Source: Sphagnum compactum (lineage: Eukaryota > Bryophyta > Sphagnopsida > Sphagnales). Taken from it: a DNA stretch of 64,000 nt. Below, one piece after another: positions 26,180 through 37,216 of the stretch. Where the stretch lies: NCBI GenBank assembly GCA_965153455.1, contig OZ234502.1, positions 14,415,495 to 14,479,494 of the forward strand, given 5' to 3'. The notes below the pieces were generated by a model that saw only the letters and a program-made list of their open reading frames with translations, did no database searches and was not told the DNA's origin. How positions within the stretch are numbered: the stretch's first letter is position 1; each line of letters starts with the position of its first letter. The translations under genes were made by a program, and so were the position numbers.

Positions 26180-28085
26180 TTTAGTTGACACGAAGGCCCC
26201 TTCAACATGTAGATGAAAGAAATAAAATGTGTTTGATTTATAACTCCTCACACATGTTTGAAAGGATATATATATGCATTATAACATCATCATAATTGGT
26301 TTATTATTATTTTAAAACAAAAAATCCAAATGTAAAACAAAAAACCTTTATGGATGAAAATTTGAAAACACGTATTATCTTATTATCCATAAAATCTTTT
26401 GAACAAAAAAGATGTACAATTTTTTTCTTTGAAAGCCCCAAGTAGAATTCATGGATTGTAATTGGACAAGAAGAAAAAAGAATATACCTTGTTGAAAGAG
26501 AAACACACTCCAATCAATATTTAGTTAAGTGTGTCATGTTTGAAATAACTTTTAAGAAAATTCACACAATTAATAAACTTCAAGACTTGTTAGATGTAGA
26601 GGAATTCAAAGAACCAACCAAATCTCATGGAATTGACCTCATATGAAGTTGCTTTCATAAACAACAAGAATAACATAAATGTAGACCAAGTTCATTTGCT
26701 TGCCTTAAAACTTTGCATTGCGTAAGATTTGGGGATAACATTTTGTTTTGTATTGGGAACCAAATTGCAAGTGAAAGTTGAAGCCTTAGTTATGTTCTTA
26801 AACTATTATATATTGTACCCATAATTCATGGTCATTTCATGAAAGACTTGTTTTTGGTCCCAACCACAAGAATACTATTACAAATGCAAAATGTAAGGTA
26901 GACTTTATGTACTTATTCCTTTCAAAATGTTGAAATACTAAAATAGGGACTATTGAACCTCCTTTTTGAAAAAGAATCAATAAATAATTTGACAAGAGTT
27001 ACTAATTCTTAGTTGTAGGTACAATATTCTTCTTTTAATAATGATTTATTCAATTTCCATTCAAATGACCTAATGAATTAGTTACACAATTTTGTCATCT
27101 TTCATGATTTTATTCGAACCTAGCCATAAAGGACATAACTAATACATGATGAGATGCTTATTGTAGAAGGGAATTATGTTTTTACTATTGACAAATCCTT
27201 GTTTTGTTTGTAGTTCAATCCTTGAAATATGTCAAAAACTTCAACCCCTAAGCAAAAGTTTAGAATGATTGAAGGTAAAAAACAAATCATTTGGATAATA
27301 TTGAAAAGGGAACTTGATTTTCATACAAGTCAACACTTACCCATGAGTTTTTCCATATGTATTGAGAACTTGTAATCCAAGCACACATATAAGGGTACAA
27401 CTTCTTTTTAAATCATATAACATTTTAAAAATGAACATTTGTGTAAACTTGCAACTAGCATATTCATATTTAGTACGTCCAATTCATGAGATGACAAATT
27501 GTAAGGTAATTTGCAAACTAAAATGTCCCAAAAAGACATAATGGAATTTGTTTTTTGCATACTTGTGCATTATAATGTATTTTTAGTCAAATGGTTTTTT
27601 AATTTTATGAAAAGGGACTCATTATATATTTTTATGTTTTTTTTAAGTTTTCAAAACCAATGATTTACACCAAATGGGGGACTTTTGAATATGTTTGTTT
27701 TCATTGGAAGATTACATAAATAATTTGAAGATGGATTCACCACAATTATCATAATTCATAATGATGTCTATTTATCAATTTTCAAAATATCTTTTGGATT
27801 TCCTGATACACTAAGTGTTTAATCGCCAACATGTTTACCCTATTCCCCAATGACATCACAATTTGTCCCATATCTTTTGCCCAAATATATGATCTTGTAT
27901 TGTATATAGACTTGTGAATGTAAAAGGAAGCACTTCTACAACACCTTATTGATAGTAAAAGCTTTTATTTGGGGAACATTAAATGTGTTATAATTTTTTG
28001 TGAAGGGCCAATAAAAGTGGTTCATTGCAAAAAAACATTGAGCTTTGGGATGCACCTAATTAATATGCATTGCAAATTATATAAT
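26180..28085. other. Intergenic, no gene seen
   Basis: AT-rich non-coding sequence between the MYB gene and the gypsy element. No recognisable coding remnant. Confidence 0.5.
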
Positions 28086-28090
28086 CACTA

Positions 28091-28220
28091 AAGGTATATA
28101 ATATTTACATTTACATTCACACCCCAAGAGATTTACACAGGGTAACACTTCCCTCCTATTAAGGGTATATGATATTAACATATACATTTACACACCCCAA
28201 AACATTTACACAAGGTCATG
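28091..28220 (+). repeat. Two-unit direct repeat, period about 70 bp
   Basis: AAGG(G)TATAT(A/G)ATATT begins at 28091 and 28161. Both are followed by ATTTACA-rich sequence, ACACCCCAA and ATTTACACA(G/A)GGT. It lies just beyond the integrase end of the gypsy element. Confidence 0.65.
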
Positions 28221-28665
28221 TAAGTGTAAATGAGAAAAAACTCAAACTTTCCCATGAAAATGTAAAAAATATATTTACATGGCAAGCAAGGTAAATGTAG
28301 AAAAAATATTTACAAGGATAATAAGTTATATATTTACCTATTTGTACAGAATAGATAATTGTGTGTTTCCATTTACCCAAATAACATTAGTGAAAACCTT
28401 GGTTTTGAAGATTCCATATCATTGTCATACTTGTATATGGCGAATCATGTACTTGCCCAACATTAGTTATTGTTTCTATTTTTATTATAAATTGCAAATC
28501 AATATTTCCTAAATTTGAAGTTCTCAAATTTTTGATTCTTCACTTATAGCAACATACGTCTTCCTTTATTTCTTTTGAGCATGCTCCACATTTTTTATAG
28601 GGATCTATGCACCTCAACAATAAGTTACATCTTTTGAACCATATGTTTAGCCATCACTTTTGGAC

Positions 28666-29320
28666 CTACATACTCATAAAAAATTCATGAAGTCTATTGA
28701 AATTGTTATCAATGGTTAGTTTGGGTGCACATCTTGTGAACACCATAAGAGGTGAATATTTGGTGTTGGTTTGAATGCCACATTGATACCCAAAAAATAT
28801 CATGGGTAACAATAAATCCCAGCTTTGTATGTTTGTAGCAGCCATGACCATCAAACCTTGTTCGATGGTTTTGATTAGCGCTCAACCATGCCATTGCATT
28901 GAAGCCAAACAAATGTAATGAATTGGTGGGTAATGCCAATTTTGGCATGTTTAAGCAAATTCCTTCATCCATTTAGTCCCATTATTTGTCAGAATGTACT
29001 TAGGCACCCCATATCTGCAAATCATTTCATCTTCCAAAAATTTTGCAGTGGTCAATGCATCATGCTCTTTGATAGGTTGAAGTCCACATCATTTGGAATA
29101 ATGGTCAATGGCTACATCACATATTTATTACCATTAGTAGTTTTAAGTAATGGTTTAACAATGTCAAGAATAACTTGATAGAACAAATCCCAAATCAGAA
29201 TACTTTTCATCTCTTCGATACCAAATCTCATGTTTTTGGATTGTCTAGCCATCTAAGATTTCTCACAAATCTTGACAAAGGTCTTGACAGACTAAGTTCC
29301 GTCATGCTAGAAAAACCATT
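28666..29320 (-). pseudogene. Gypsy integrase remnant
   Basis: Minus-strand fragments recall the integrase zinc-binding and core regions: a CEKSQMAR-like string, then PLLKTTNGNKYV as in the common PLPKTTRGNKYI, and later an ADMGCLSTF segment at the place of the usual RYGVP. Several stops and frame changes interrupt it. It follows RNase H, as expected. Confidence 0.7.
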
Positions 29321-29778
29321 TTTATTTTAGCCAATGTTCTCATTTTACCAAAATGTCCAATTTCTCCATGGACTTTCTCAATTAACATCTTCTTCTCTTT
29401 TAGTTTGGGTACTACTATATTCTAAAAGAACAAAATGTCCTCAGATCAATGATATTTCATTATTCAACTTTTAACCCTATCAATGTTGGTAACATCATAA
29501 GCACCAGCTTTTAGATGTCTGCCAATGAATAAAACCATCACCACCTTGTCTTCCCATATGTCCATTTGCTTCATTTGTTCATCTTTGCATAGTTCAATGG
29601 TCTCAATACATTTGCCTTTTTATTTCAGTTTAAGCTGATCCACCATATTTTATGTTTCAATGACCATCCTTTGGTAGTCTTTAAGTTCCATTAGATGCAA
29701 TTTTTCTTTTGATGTAGTCTCCATATTTTGTTCGTCTGTTTCACCTTCCATCTATTGTCCTTTAATATCAACAGCTTC

Positions 29779-30480
29779 TTAGTCAATGAGTTGAAGAGTA
29801 AATAAATTAACAACAACTTCATTCACACAATTACTATCCATAGGTAATGATGTGCCCCCAAGTTTGTCTTTTGGTTCCATTACATTGCATCCAAAGTAAT
29901 CATCTTTTGAAAAATTTACAAGGGTCTTATTCAATGCATCCACGTTTAGGTGCCTACTATTAGAGTAGTGAACAAACTTAAATTGGAAATCTTGCAACAT
30001 AATAATCTAGTGTCCTCTCCACCCATAAGCATTCGAGATAATGGCCAACCATTCCAATGGCTTATGATCCGTTTGTAGCAGGAATGGTGTTTGGTGGAAA
30101 TATTGTTTAAAGTGCATTATGCCCCAAATTAGGGCATAACATTCCCTTTCCATAGGGTGAAAACAATGTTGTATAGGAGATAAAACTTGTACCAACATAA
30201 GCGATTACATGTTCTTGTTTTCCAGGTTTTTGTGACAATATAACCCCCACACCCTTTACTGACAAATCAATATTTAAAATGAAGGTTTTGTTAAAGTCAG
30301 GTATGACCAAGATTGATGCTTCCATTAATTTTCTTTTCAGTGTAACACATGTTTCTTGGCATATGGTGTCCAAACAAACTTGAATTCCTTTTTGGTTAGG
30401 GTAAAAAGAGGCTTTGTAATCTTTTGCATATCCGGCAATGAACCTCCAATAATATCCAATCAAACCCAATAATGCTCTAA
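29779..30480 (-). pseudogene. Gypsy RT connection and RNase H remnant
   Basis: In minus-strand order: RALLGLIGYYWRFIAGYAKDY (RT thumb/connection), a PDFNKTFILNIDLSVKGVG segment like the RNase H start, then MERECYALIWGIMHFKQY and LQTDHKPLEWL, then LQDFQFKFVHYSNSRHLNVDAL. The motifs are classic, but the frame is split into three pieces near 30.0 and 30.1-30.2 kb. Confidence 0.85.
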
Positions 30481-30489
30481 CATTAGTTG

Positions 30490-31439
30490 TTTGTCTTGGG
30501 TTGAAGAAATTCTACAACTGTTGTTATCTTTTTAAGATCAGGTTGAGATTTGTTACAGTCCACCACATGTCCCAAAAATGTAAAGTTGTTTTTGGAACCA
30601 AAACAACACTTGCTAGGATTTAATTTGAAGCTGACTTTTGCCAACTTTTGAAGCACTAGCCGAATGCGTTATAGGTGTTTAGACCAAGTCCCGCTGTGTA
30701 TGTTGACACCATCAACAAACACCTTTAATAATTCATTGGTTTAGTCCTTGAAAATATCCGCCATGGTCCTTGAAAATGTACTAGTGGCATTATTTAGACC
30801 AAACAACATCACATCACATTCATACAAACTTGATTTAGTGATTACAACGGGTTTTTTACATCATTGGGTGCCATTGGTTTTTGCCAAAAACCTGACTGCA
30901 AATCCAATGCAAAAAACCACTAGGACTTCCCTAATTGGCTTATAACATCCTCAATCAGAGGCATGGGAAAAGAATCTCATTTCGTCTAAAAATTTAGTGG
31001 ACAATAGTCCCCACAAAACCTTCGACAACCATCCTTTTTGACTATCAAAGTTACTCTACATGCATACTTAAATGCACTCTTATGTATCTTTCCTAAATCC
31101 ATTAATGCTTGTATCTGTAGATTTACTTTAATCTCTTCCCAAAAAGACAACCATCTAGGAGTCATTCGATAGGGAAGTAAACCATGAGTGTCAATGGAGT
31201 GTTCTCCCACATAAATAATGCCCTAATTCTTTGTACCATGTGAAGATTGCTTGGAATTCTTCAAGCAAAGCCCATAGTTGTGTTCTATGTCCTTCATTTA
31301 GTGATTCATCTAACTTGAATTTTTTTTTGATTTGATCCCATTTGCCACCTTCTATTGTCAACTCATCATCAACTTGAACATGATATAAATGTACTTTAGG
31401 TTTAACAATTTCACCCATCTTTTTGTTGCATCTAGGCAT
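30490..31439 (-). pseudogene. Gypsy reverse transcriptase remnant
   Basis: It starts with LWALLEEFQAIFTWYKELGHY, then EHSIDTHGLLPYRMTP, LMDLGKIHKSAFKYACRVTL and VKKDGCRRFCGDY, the standard opening of plant gypsy RT. The catalytic YxDD box reads F-V-D-G at 30705-30719, so the second Asp is lost. A LGHVVD segment follows near 30.57 kb. Frameshifts and stops elsewhere confirm decay. Confidence 0.85.
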
Positions 31440-31982
31440 CCTTGTTTATACACATTTGATCCAATTTGAATAGTCATCATCCTTAGTGAGTTGCTCACTC
31501 AGTACATTTTGATGTTGTTGCTATAAAATCAGATTAAGCATATGCATTAGTGCCTCTTCATCAATAATCTGATCCATCCCCTAGTTCGAAAGTTTTTCAA
31601 TCTGTCCTTCTAGATGTTGTAGGACCCCTTGTGGGTCATCACCTACACCTTCAGATTCCATCATATTGTCATCAAAGAAGGATTCATCATGTAAACCATC
31701 AAGATAGATAATTGGAGTATGTTTTACCAAGTTTTTAGCTACATCTACTCCATTTCTTTTGTTAACCATTGCTCCTGTTTTTTTTTTACTTCATCTTCAA
31801 ATTTTCCCAACACCTGCAACATGTTGATCATGTTTAACGGTAAAACTTCTACCTCCATCCTTGGTCCATTACGTATTTGAATGACATTTTTTTCCACATC
31901 CACAACTGCTCCCATTTTTTATGAAAAAGTCCAAACCAAGGAGCAAATCATAATTGTCGGTATCCACTACCAAAAACACCAT

Positions 31983-32168
31983 CTAGCAAATAATCCCTCC
32001 CACTTTCATTGGAAGTTCAGTAAATTTTCCAAGTGATTGTGTCACAATCCCGGATGTAGTCTTGTATGTCTCTTGACCAACCACTAGATGTATTATGCTA
32101 AGCTTTCTAATGACGATGGTTGCCATAACTAACATAGAAACACTTGTATCCACTAAACCTTCAATCAA
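31983..32168 (-). pseudogene. Gypsy aspartic protease remnant
   Basis: Minus strand reads GLVDTSVSMLVM, where retroviral-type proteases have a D-T/S-G triad followed by small and hydrophobic residues. The Gly of the triad is Ser here. Its position between gag and RT supports the call. Confidence 0.6.
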
Positions 32169-32497
32169 TGCTTAATGATTTCAATTGTCAAATGTAGCGT
32201 CTTGTTGCAGTGTGCTTTGTTGACATTAATTCTACAAATTGCATGAGTTAGATGAACAACAACCACCTGATTTCTATGAGAGTTCATTAAATACATGCAA
32301 TTGTTGATTTGTAGTGGATTCTCCAAATGCCACCTCATCTTGCTTTTCCTTCATGGGTTCATATGGAATCTCCCCAAGTTTTCACAACATTCATTCATTT
32401 TTGACAATTGCAACAACTTCCTTAATGTTAATGTACATCCTGACTATACACAACTTTTTAATTTCTGGCCTCAATTTGGCCAAGAATTTGCGATGTT

Positions 32498-34021
32498 CTA
32501 TATCCTGAATTGTTTTATTTGAAAATTTTTATCCAACCTCTCATAGTATTTTTGCATTCTTTCTTTTGGTTTTTGTTTGATGGCATCTAGTTTGATTCGG
32601 ATGTCGTCAACATCTATATTATTGTATTTTAAAACTATCCAAGTGTGCAATTTCGCCCAATCAATTGGAACAAGATTCAATTCTTGAACCACTCCTTGGC
32701 TCTACCTCTTAGATTTAACTTTGCGATCTTAAACAACTATCATTATTAAAATCTCTAACCTTTGTTGCCATGGTTAGTTGTTCCACCCAGTCATTCACAT
32801 CTTCATGTTCATATCCCCATAACAACTCATCCATGCCATGTGGACTAGTCATTGTAAATCCACGACTTTATGACTTAGAGGTTTATATGCTTTAGGTCCT
32901 TAGTTGCAAGGACTTTTTCTTCCTTCTCAAAGTCTTTTACTTTTCTCCTGTTGTTGTCAATTTTAATATTATAGTTTGCATCACTCCTTCCTACATGCCT
33001 CCAACACAATCTACCATAGAAATCTTTAGAATAAATCCAACACAATAAATGTGTAGCTTGACCTATGTCTGAGATTTTCAAAATGTAGTCCCCAACTTTA
33101 ACCTTGTCATCTATTTTTGGTCTATAGAACTTAGCACAACATCAAAAAATGGTAAGATTTAATGGAATCCAAAGGTCATTAATTCTTAGGATAAAGTTGA
33201 TGTTTTCCTTTTCTAATTTCTAATTTCAAGTTAATTCAAAGGGCCAAGAGCTAATGAAGTAGAACCTTGTTTCATTGAATTGGATAAGGTTCCATCGCCA
33301 TCCATCAAACTGTTTCCTTATTTTTAACCATATAGTTGCTTGAGTATGAAACCCCGAATGCTGCATGTTGATTACTAAATCTCCCACCTTAACAATAGCA
33401 AAATCAAAACCAATAATTTTGATAATTGCAAAGCTTGTGATTCTCAGAATGATAGCACCAACCCTTGGTTCTTTTGGAAAGTTAGTTTCATCAAAACAAA
33501 GATCTCAAATAATATTCTTTGGTTCATGACACATATTATGCCTATGTCTTTGCTACCAAGCTTGTAAGGTTTCTGTCCCTAAACCTTGTTTAAGATATCA
33601 ATTGTATACAAACACTGTCTAATTAGGTGAAGGCACTTGGTTGATCTCCTTTTTGTACGGGATTCAAAATTACAACTTTAGATGGTAGGAGAGTGAAACA
33701 TTGCTCATATGTAAAATCCAGCTACCATCATAACTTTAAGCTATCATCTCAACAAGCTTTCCAATCGATCAAACGGGCTCTTAATCCAATATTTTCCACC
33801 CTCAAAATTCTATCTCCAACCAAGAACAAATATTCAACACCTAGAATGTAAAATTTGACAAAATGGTTTGGTGAAATGGGAGAAACAGGGATCCAGATGT
33901 CATCTAGCCTTGGTACTTGTCCTTGTCTCTCCAATCTGTAAGTTGAGACCTTATTTAAGGTAGGAAATGAAGTGATATTGCCTCTTGAATTCAACATTTG
34001 ATGCCCATTTTCTTGCTCCAT
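32498..34021 (-). pseudogene. Gypsy gag remnants
   Basis: The first open piece (34021 down to 33749, MEQENGHQMLN start, 90 codons) lies just downstream of the PBS-like site. A second (32692-32498) contains KLDAIKQKPKERMQKYYERLDK, typical of the retrotransposon gag helical region. Sequence between them (33.1-33.7 kb) is broken. The assignment of the first piece is by position. Confidence 0.55.
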
Positions 34022-34955
34022 GCCCCCTCTTCACCCAAATTTGTGCCCTAATCCAAAACTTGTGCCCGAAACCCGAAACCCTAAACCCTATTATGCACTA
34101 ATTCTATAGCAATGTCACCAACTTGAACTTCGTTTAGACTCACACCTACAATGGTAACAATTCCAAAACCTAATTGTTACAAAATTAAGGCCCCAGTGTG
34201 GTGCTCCTAGTGATCTAGGAAATCAAATCCATCAATGACATGCTTTTCATAAACTTCTTGGGTTTTTGCAACTAATTATTCCTCATTAGACTCTGACATA
34301 CTAACTTCTTATAAAACATCATCCTACTATATTATCTATAAACATCCTAATATCCTGGTGATTGAACTATTCTGGTACCAAAAAAAGAGGGGTGTTTTAG
34401 TTATATAATCTTTTATAGAAGTAATGTGTTTCAACAAAGTGACAACATAACTGTTAGAGATGGACATAATATCCACAACATCCTAATTTACTAAGCCTTC
34501 TATTTTACTGATCCTAACAATACAATATAAGACTCTGGACCTCAAGGGATCACATCATTCATGATCTTTTATCAGGAGCCAACTGGTCATGAATGTGGCT
34601 GCTCAACAACAAAATTCCAACTCCATATGATTCACTTTCTCAAATTTCTCCCCTTGGAAGTTGGACAAAAAACAATGAAGCATAGAATAATTCAACAATT
34701 TTTTTCTATGAAGCCCATTAATGCTTTTAAAACCCCATTCCCCTACAACAATATAAGTATTCTCTTCCACACATAGATAGTTCATTAGACAATCCATTCT
34801 AGTTTCCCTAATGCACACAACAAATCGAACATGCTACATTGACCACTCTCAAGATCTCTAGATGCATTCACCATTTCCTTTGGATTGGTCCCTAAACCTA
34901 CTATTGCATCTTCTACTACTTCCTTAAAGCACATGGCACAACGGAACACTTGATG

Positions 34956-35824
34956 TGGGGAAGAAGTTTGAAGACCAACAGTGGGTGACGCGCTCCTTGG
35001 TCCCGGGGTGAACCCACTTGAGGGTTCACTAATGTGAAGTTGCGGAAAGTGGGGACCAAAGGGGCACGCTCCCGACTTCCAACTCTAGAAAGGGGTAGAG
35101 GGTCGAGTTGGAAGCCCCGGGATTAGACTAGGAAGATGGACTAGTAGATCAAGCACGAATCTGCATCCAAAACCAACCACAAATGGGTTAGTTCACATTC
35201 GGGAACACCCTTGGGTGTTGGGACAAGCCACGGGCACTTCGGACTACTTGACTCACCACGGCCCAGACTTGGGGGAAGCCACCACCTTCCCCCTTATAGT
35301 TATCTTTGCAGCTCACCACGGAGGCTACATCCAAATGGCACATTTTGTTGGGACTCTCGAAATGGAGTCCCGAAACTGTCCCAGCGGGACTCTCGGGACT
35401 TTGAACGGTCATAACTCCCGATTCCGAAGTCTGATCGCAACGAGGTCTGAACCAAAGTTGTAGCCCTCGTTGAGATCTTTCCAACTCTATGTTGCACTCC
35501 CTGAGGCGACGTCGGGAAAGGGTCGATTCCCGACTTTTAGTGGTCGGGAGTCAAATTGCCAGTTTGACTCCCGACCCTTCTTTTGCCAATAACTTGGGCT
35601 GGAGATGTCCAAATGGCCAATGCGAGGCCATTTTCGATATTTACGTTTCAAGACCTTTCCAATGACACTAAGAACACCCCAATGCGAGGTGTTTTGCCCC
35701 TTGCTGTTGAGCTCTAAACATTCGGGAGTCCCGGAGGACTCCAAACCTCCAACTTTTCCAAGTGTTGGGCTTCACCCCCACACTTGGACAAAGTGGGGTT
35801 GCGACAGTGGGACATTCTTCCCCA
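34956..35824. repeat. GC-rich hairpin-rich block bounded by 10-bp inverted ends
   Basis: GC content is visibly much higher than on either side. Ends TGGGGAAGAA (34956-34965) and TTCTTCCCCA (35815-35824) are inverted complements. Inside are several hairpins: GTGAACCC/GGGTTCAC near 35008-35029, GTCGGGAA/TTCCCGAC (35511-35534), 14-bp arms at 35542-35576, and CCAAGTGT.GGG/CCC.CACACTTGG near 35758-35787. Repeated GGGACTCTCG words also occur. Open frames on both strands reflect composition. Element class unknown. Confidence 0.6.
35542..35576. repeat. Perfect 14-bp inverted repeat, 7-bp loop
   Basis: GGTCGGGAGTCAAA (35542-35555) and TTTGACTCCCGACC (35563-35576) are exact reverse complements. Confidence 0.95.
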
Positions 35825-35829
35825 ACTAT

Positions 35830-37216
35830 TCACACAGTTACTTAAGACTCAAGAAAACGCACACTCAAGCAATTAGAAAGAAGTAACACTTAACTTCCTG
35901 CATTTGTCATCCCTCCCTTAGTACCACTTAAGACTTCCAACTTATAGAATCTTCAAACACCTCCATCATCCATGCCATCCATCCCACCAACCATCTCCCA
36001 ACTTCATGATCAGCATTAACCATATCCAAGAGCAATTACCATAGTAGTTTAAAAATCGTTCCATCACCCAACCCAACTTAGTAGCATCGTTCCATTGAAT
36101 TGTAAAAATCAAGCACACATAACTTATAACAAACGAAAACTAACCAAACACAGAAAAAAACAACAACAACTAGACTTTTGGTGTCTACAACTCCTCATGA
36201 TACCCAACCATCCTCAAACTTGTCGCCTTCTATCTATCATCCAACAGACATTAGAGTTTTCACTTTCCATCCCTCCTCATCCAAAGTTGAAACTCTTGAC
36301 ACGGTTTCTACATTACACTACCTTCCAAAATCCAATACCTATCGGCTTTCCATTTGCTTGGGACAACGAGATTGTAAATGTGCTATGAGTGGAAAGGGGT
36401 TGGGGGATATAAAGCTTCAATACCTAATTAATTAGTAAACGTAATGCAAAAAAACTATAATGTGAGAAATTTAAAATAGTTATAATTTTAAAAAAAAATT
36501 CATGTAGATTGAGGAGAAAGTTGTTGTTACTTGGAGTCACCTATTTTGGTGATGAGAGCATGAGACCAATTTCATGAAATACTTGTAATATGTAAAAAAC
36601 CTTCAAACTTGGAAATACTATCTATGACAAGAATGCATGTCCATTATTGTAAACTCACTTCCCCCTTCAAAAATTGCTGGTTGGTTTTTTTGGTCTTGTC
36701 CTTAGGTTTCATTTGATTCATTGACTTTGTGTGTAGGTAGAAGAAAGAGAGTTTCCCATGTATGGGTTGGCAGTAGGTAGGTACCAATAAATTCCTAAAA
36801 AAGTAAATAATAATAATAATAATGATAATGTCAGTTGGGTAGTTGGATTTGTCTGCCCCTGTCCTTTCTTTCTCCCTTTCACCCTTTTCTTTTTCCCCAG
36901 CTCTCGTTATATTCCTTGGAAACTCGGCCGACGTCGAAAAAGAAGAAAAGAAAAAGAAAAGAAAGAGGGTGATGCTCTCTTCCTCTCTTCTCTCTCTCGC
37001 GCTGCTCTTTCTGTCTCTCTTGCGTTCTGTTCTGTTTTCCGGTTTTCGTTTTTGGTTGCGGAGGAGTGGACAATTGGCCCTAGTGATGAAGACTTTTGCA
37101 GAAATTGTTGTTGTTGCTTTTGTTTTCTTCAAGACCTAATTTATTTTTTGGCTCTGTGAACGTCTTCTGTGAATTTCTGAAACCAAGAACGTGCAGCAGA
37201 GTAAGAAGAAGGAAAC
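35830..37216 (+). promoter_or_regulatory. Upstream region and 5' leader of the J/thioredoxin gene
   Basis: No gene seen up to the next ATG. The first part is AT-rich with a (TAA)n run at 36806-36822. From about 36850 to 37060 the sequence becomes pyrimidine-rich with CTCTCTC tracts, typical of plant 5' leaders. The reading frames at 36644-37139 on both strands come from this bias. The leader assignment is by position; no TATA box was fixed. Confidence 0.4.

Larger units (their letters stand above)
28650..34380 (-). mobile_element. Degenerate Ty3/gypsy retrotransposon, internal region
   Basis: Read on the minus strand, the order is gag, protease, reverse transcriptase, RNase H, integrase, the order of Ty3/gypsy (Metaviridae) elements. 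A primer-binding-site-like TGGTACCAGA lies at 34371-34380 on the minus strand, about 350 nt before the first gag ATG at 34021, resembling the usual initiator-Met complement TGGTATCAGA. Stops and frameshifts break every domain, so the copy is inactive. LTRs were not paired by eye. The GC-rich block at 34.96-35.82 kb lies just outside and may or may not belong to it. Confidence 0.85.

Noticed and set aside
34065-34091. Telomere-like CCCGAAACCCTAAACCCTA, and CCCTAAACCCTAAA at 8665
   Set aside because: Only two or so units each; too short to be interstitial telomere arrays and common by chance or as telo-box motifs.
35188-35886. Several overlapping 65-98 codon frames
   Set aside because: High GC makes all frames open in this block, and the frames overlap on both strands. 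Better explained as a hairpin-rich repeat.
28000-36500. LTRs flanking the gypsy element
   Set aside because: No pair of matching long repeats with TG...CA ends could be aligned by eye on the two sides, so none was annotated.
36644-37139. Long frames on both strands (162 and 98 codons) before the J/thioredoxin gene
   Set aside because: They come from the pyrimidine-rich 5' leader, which lacks stops. The translations are Arg/Lys/Glu or Ser/Leu runs.
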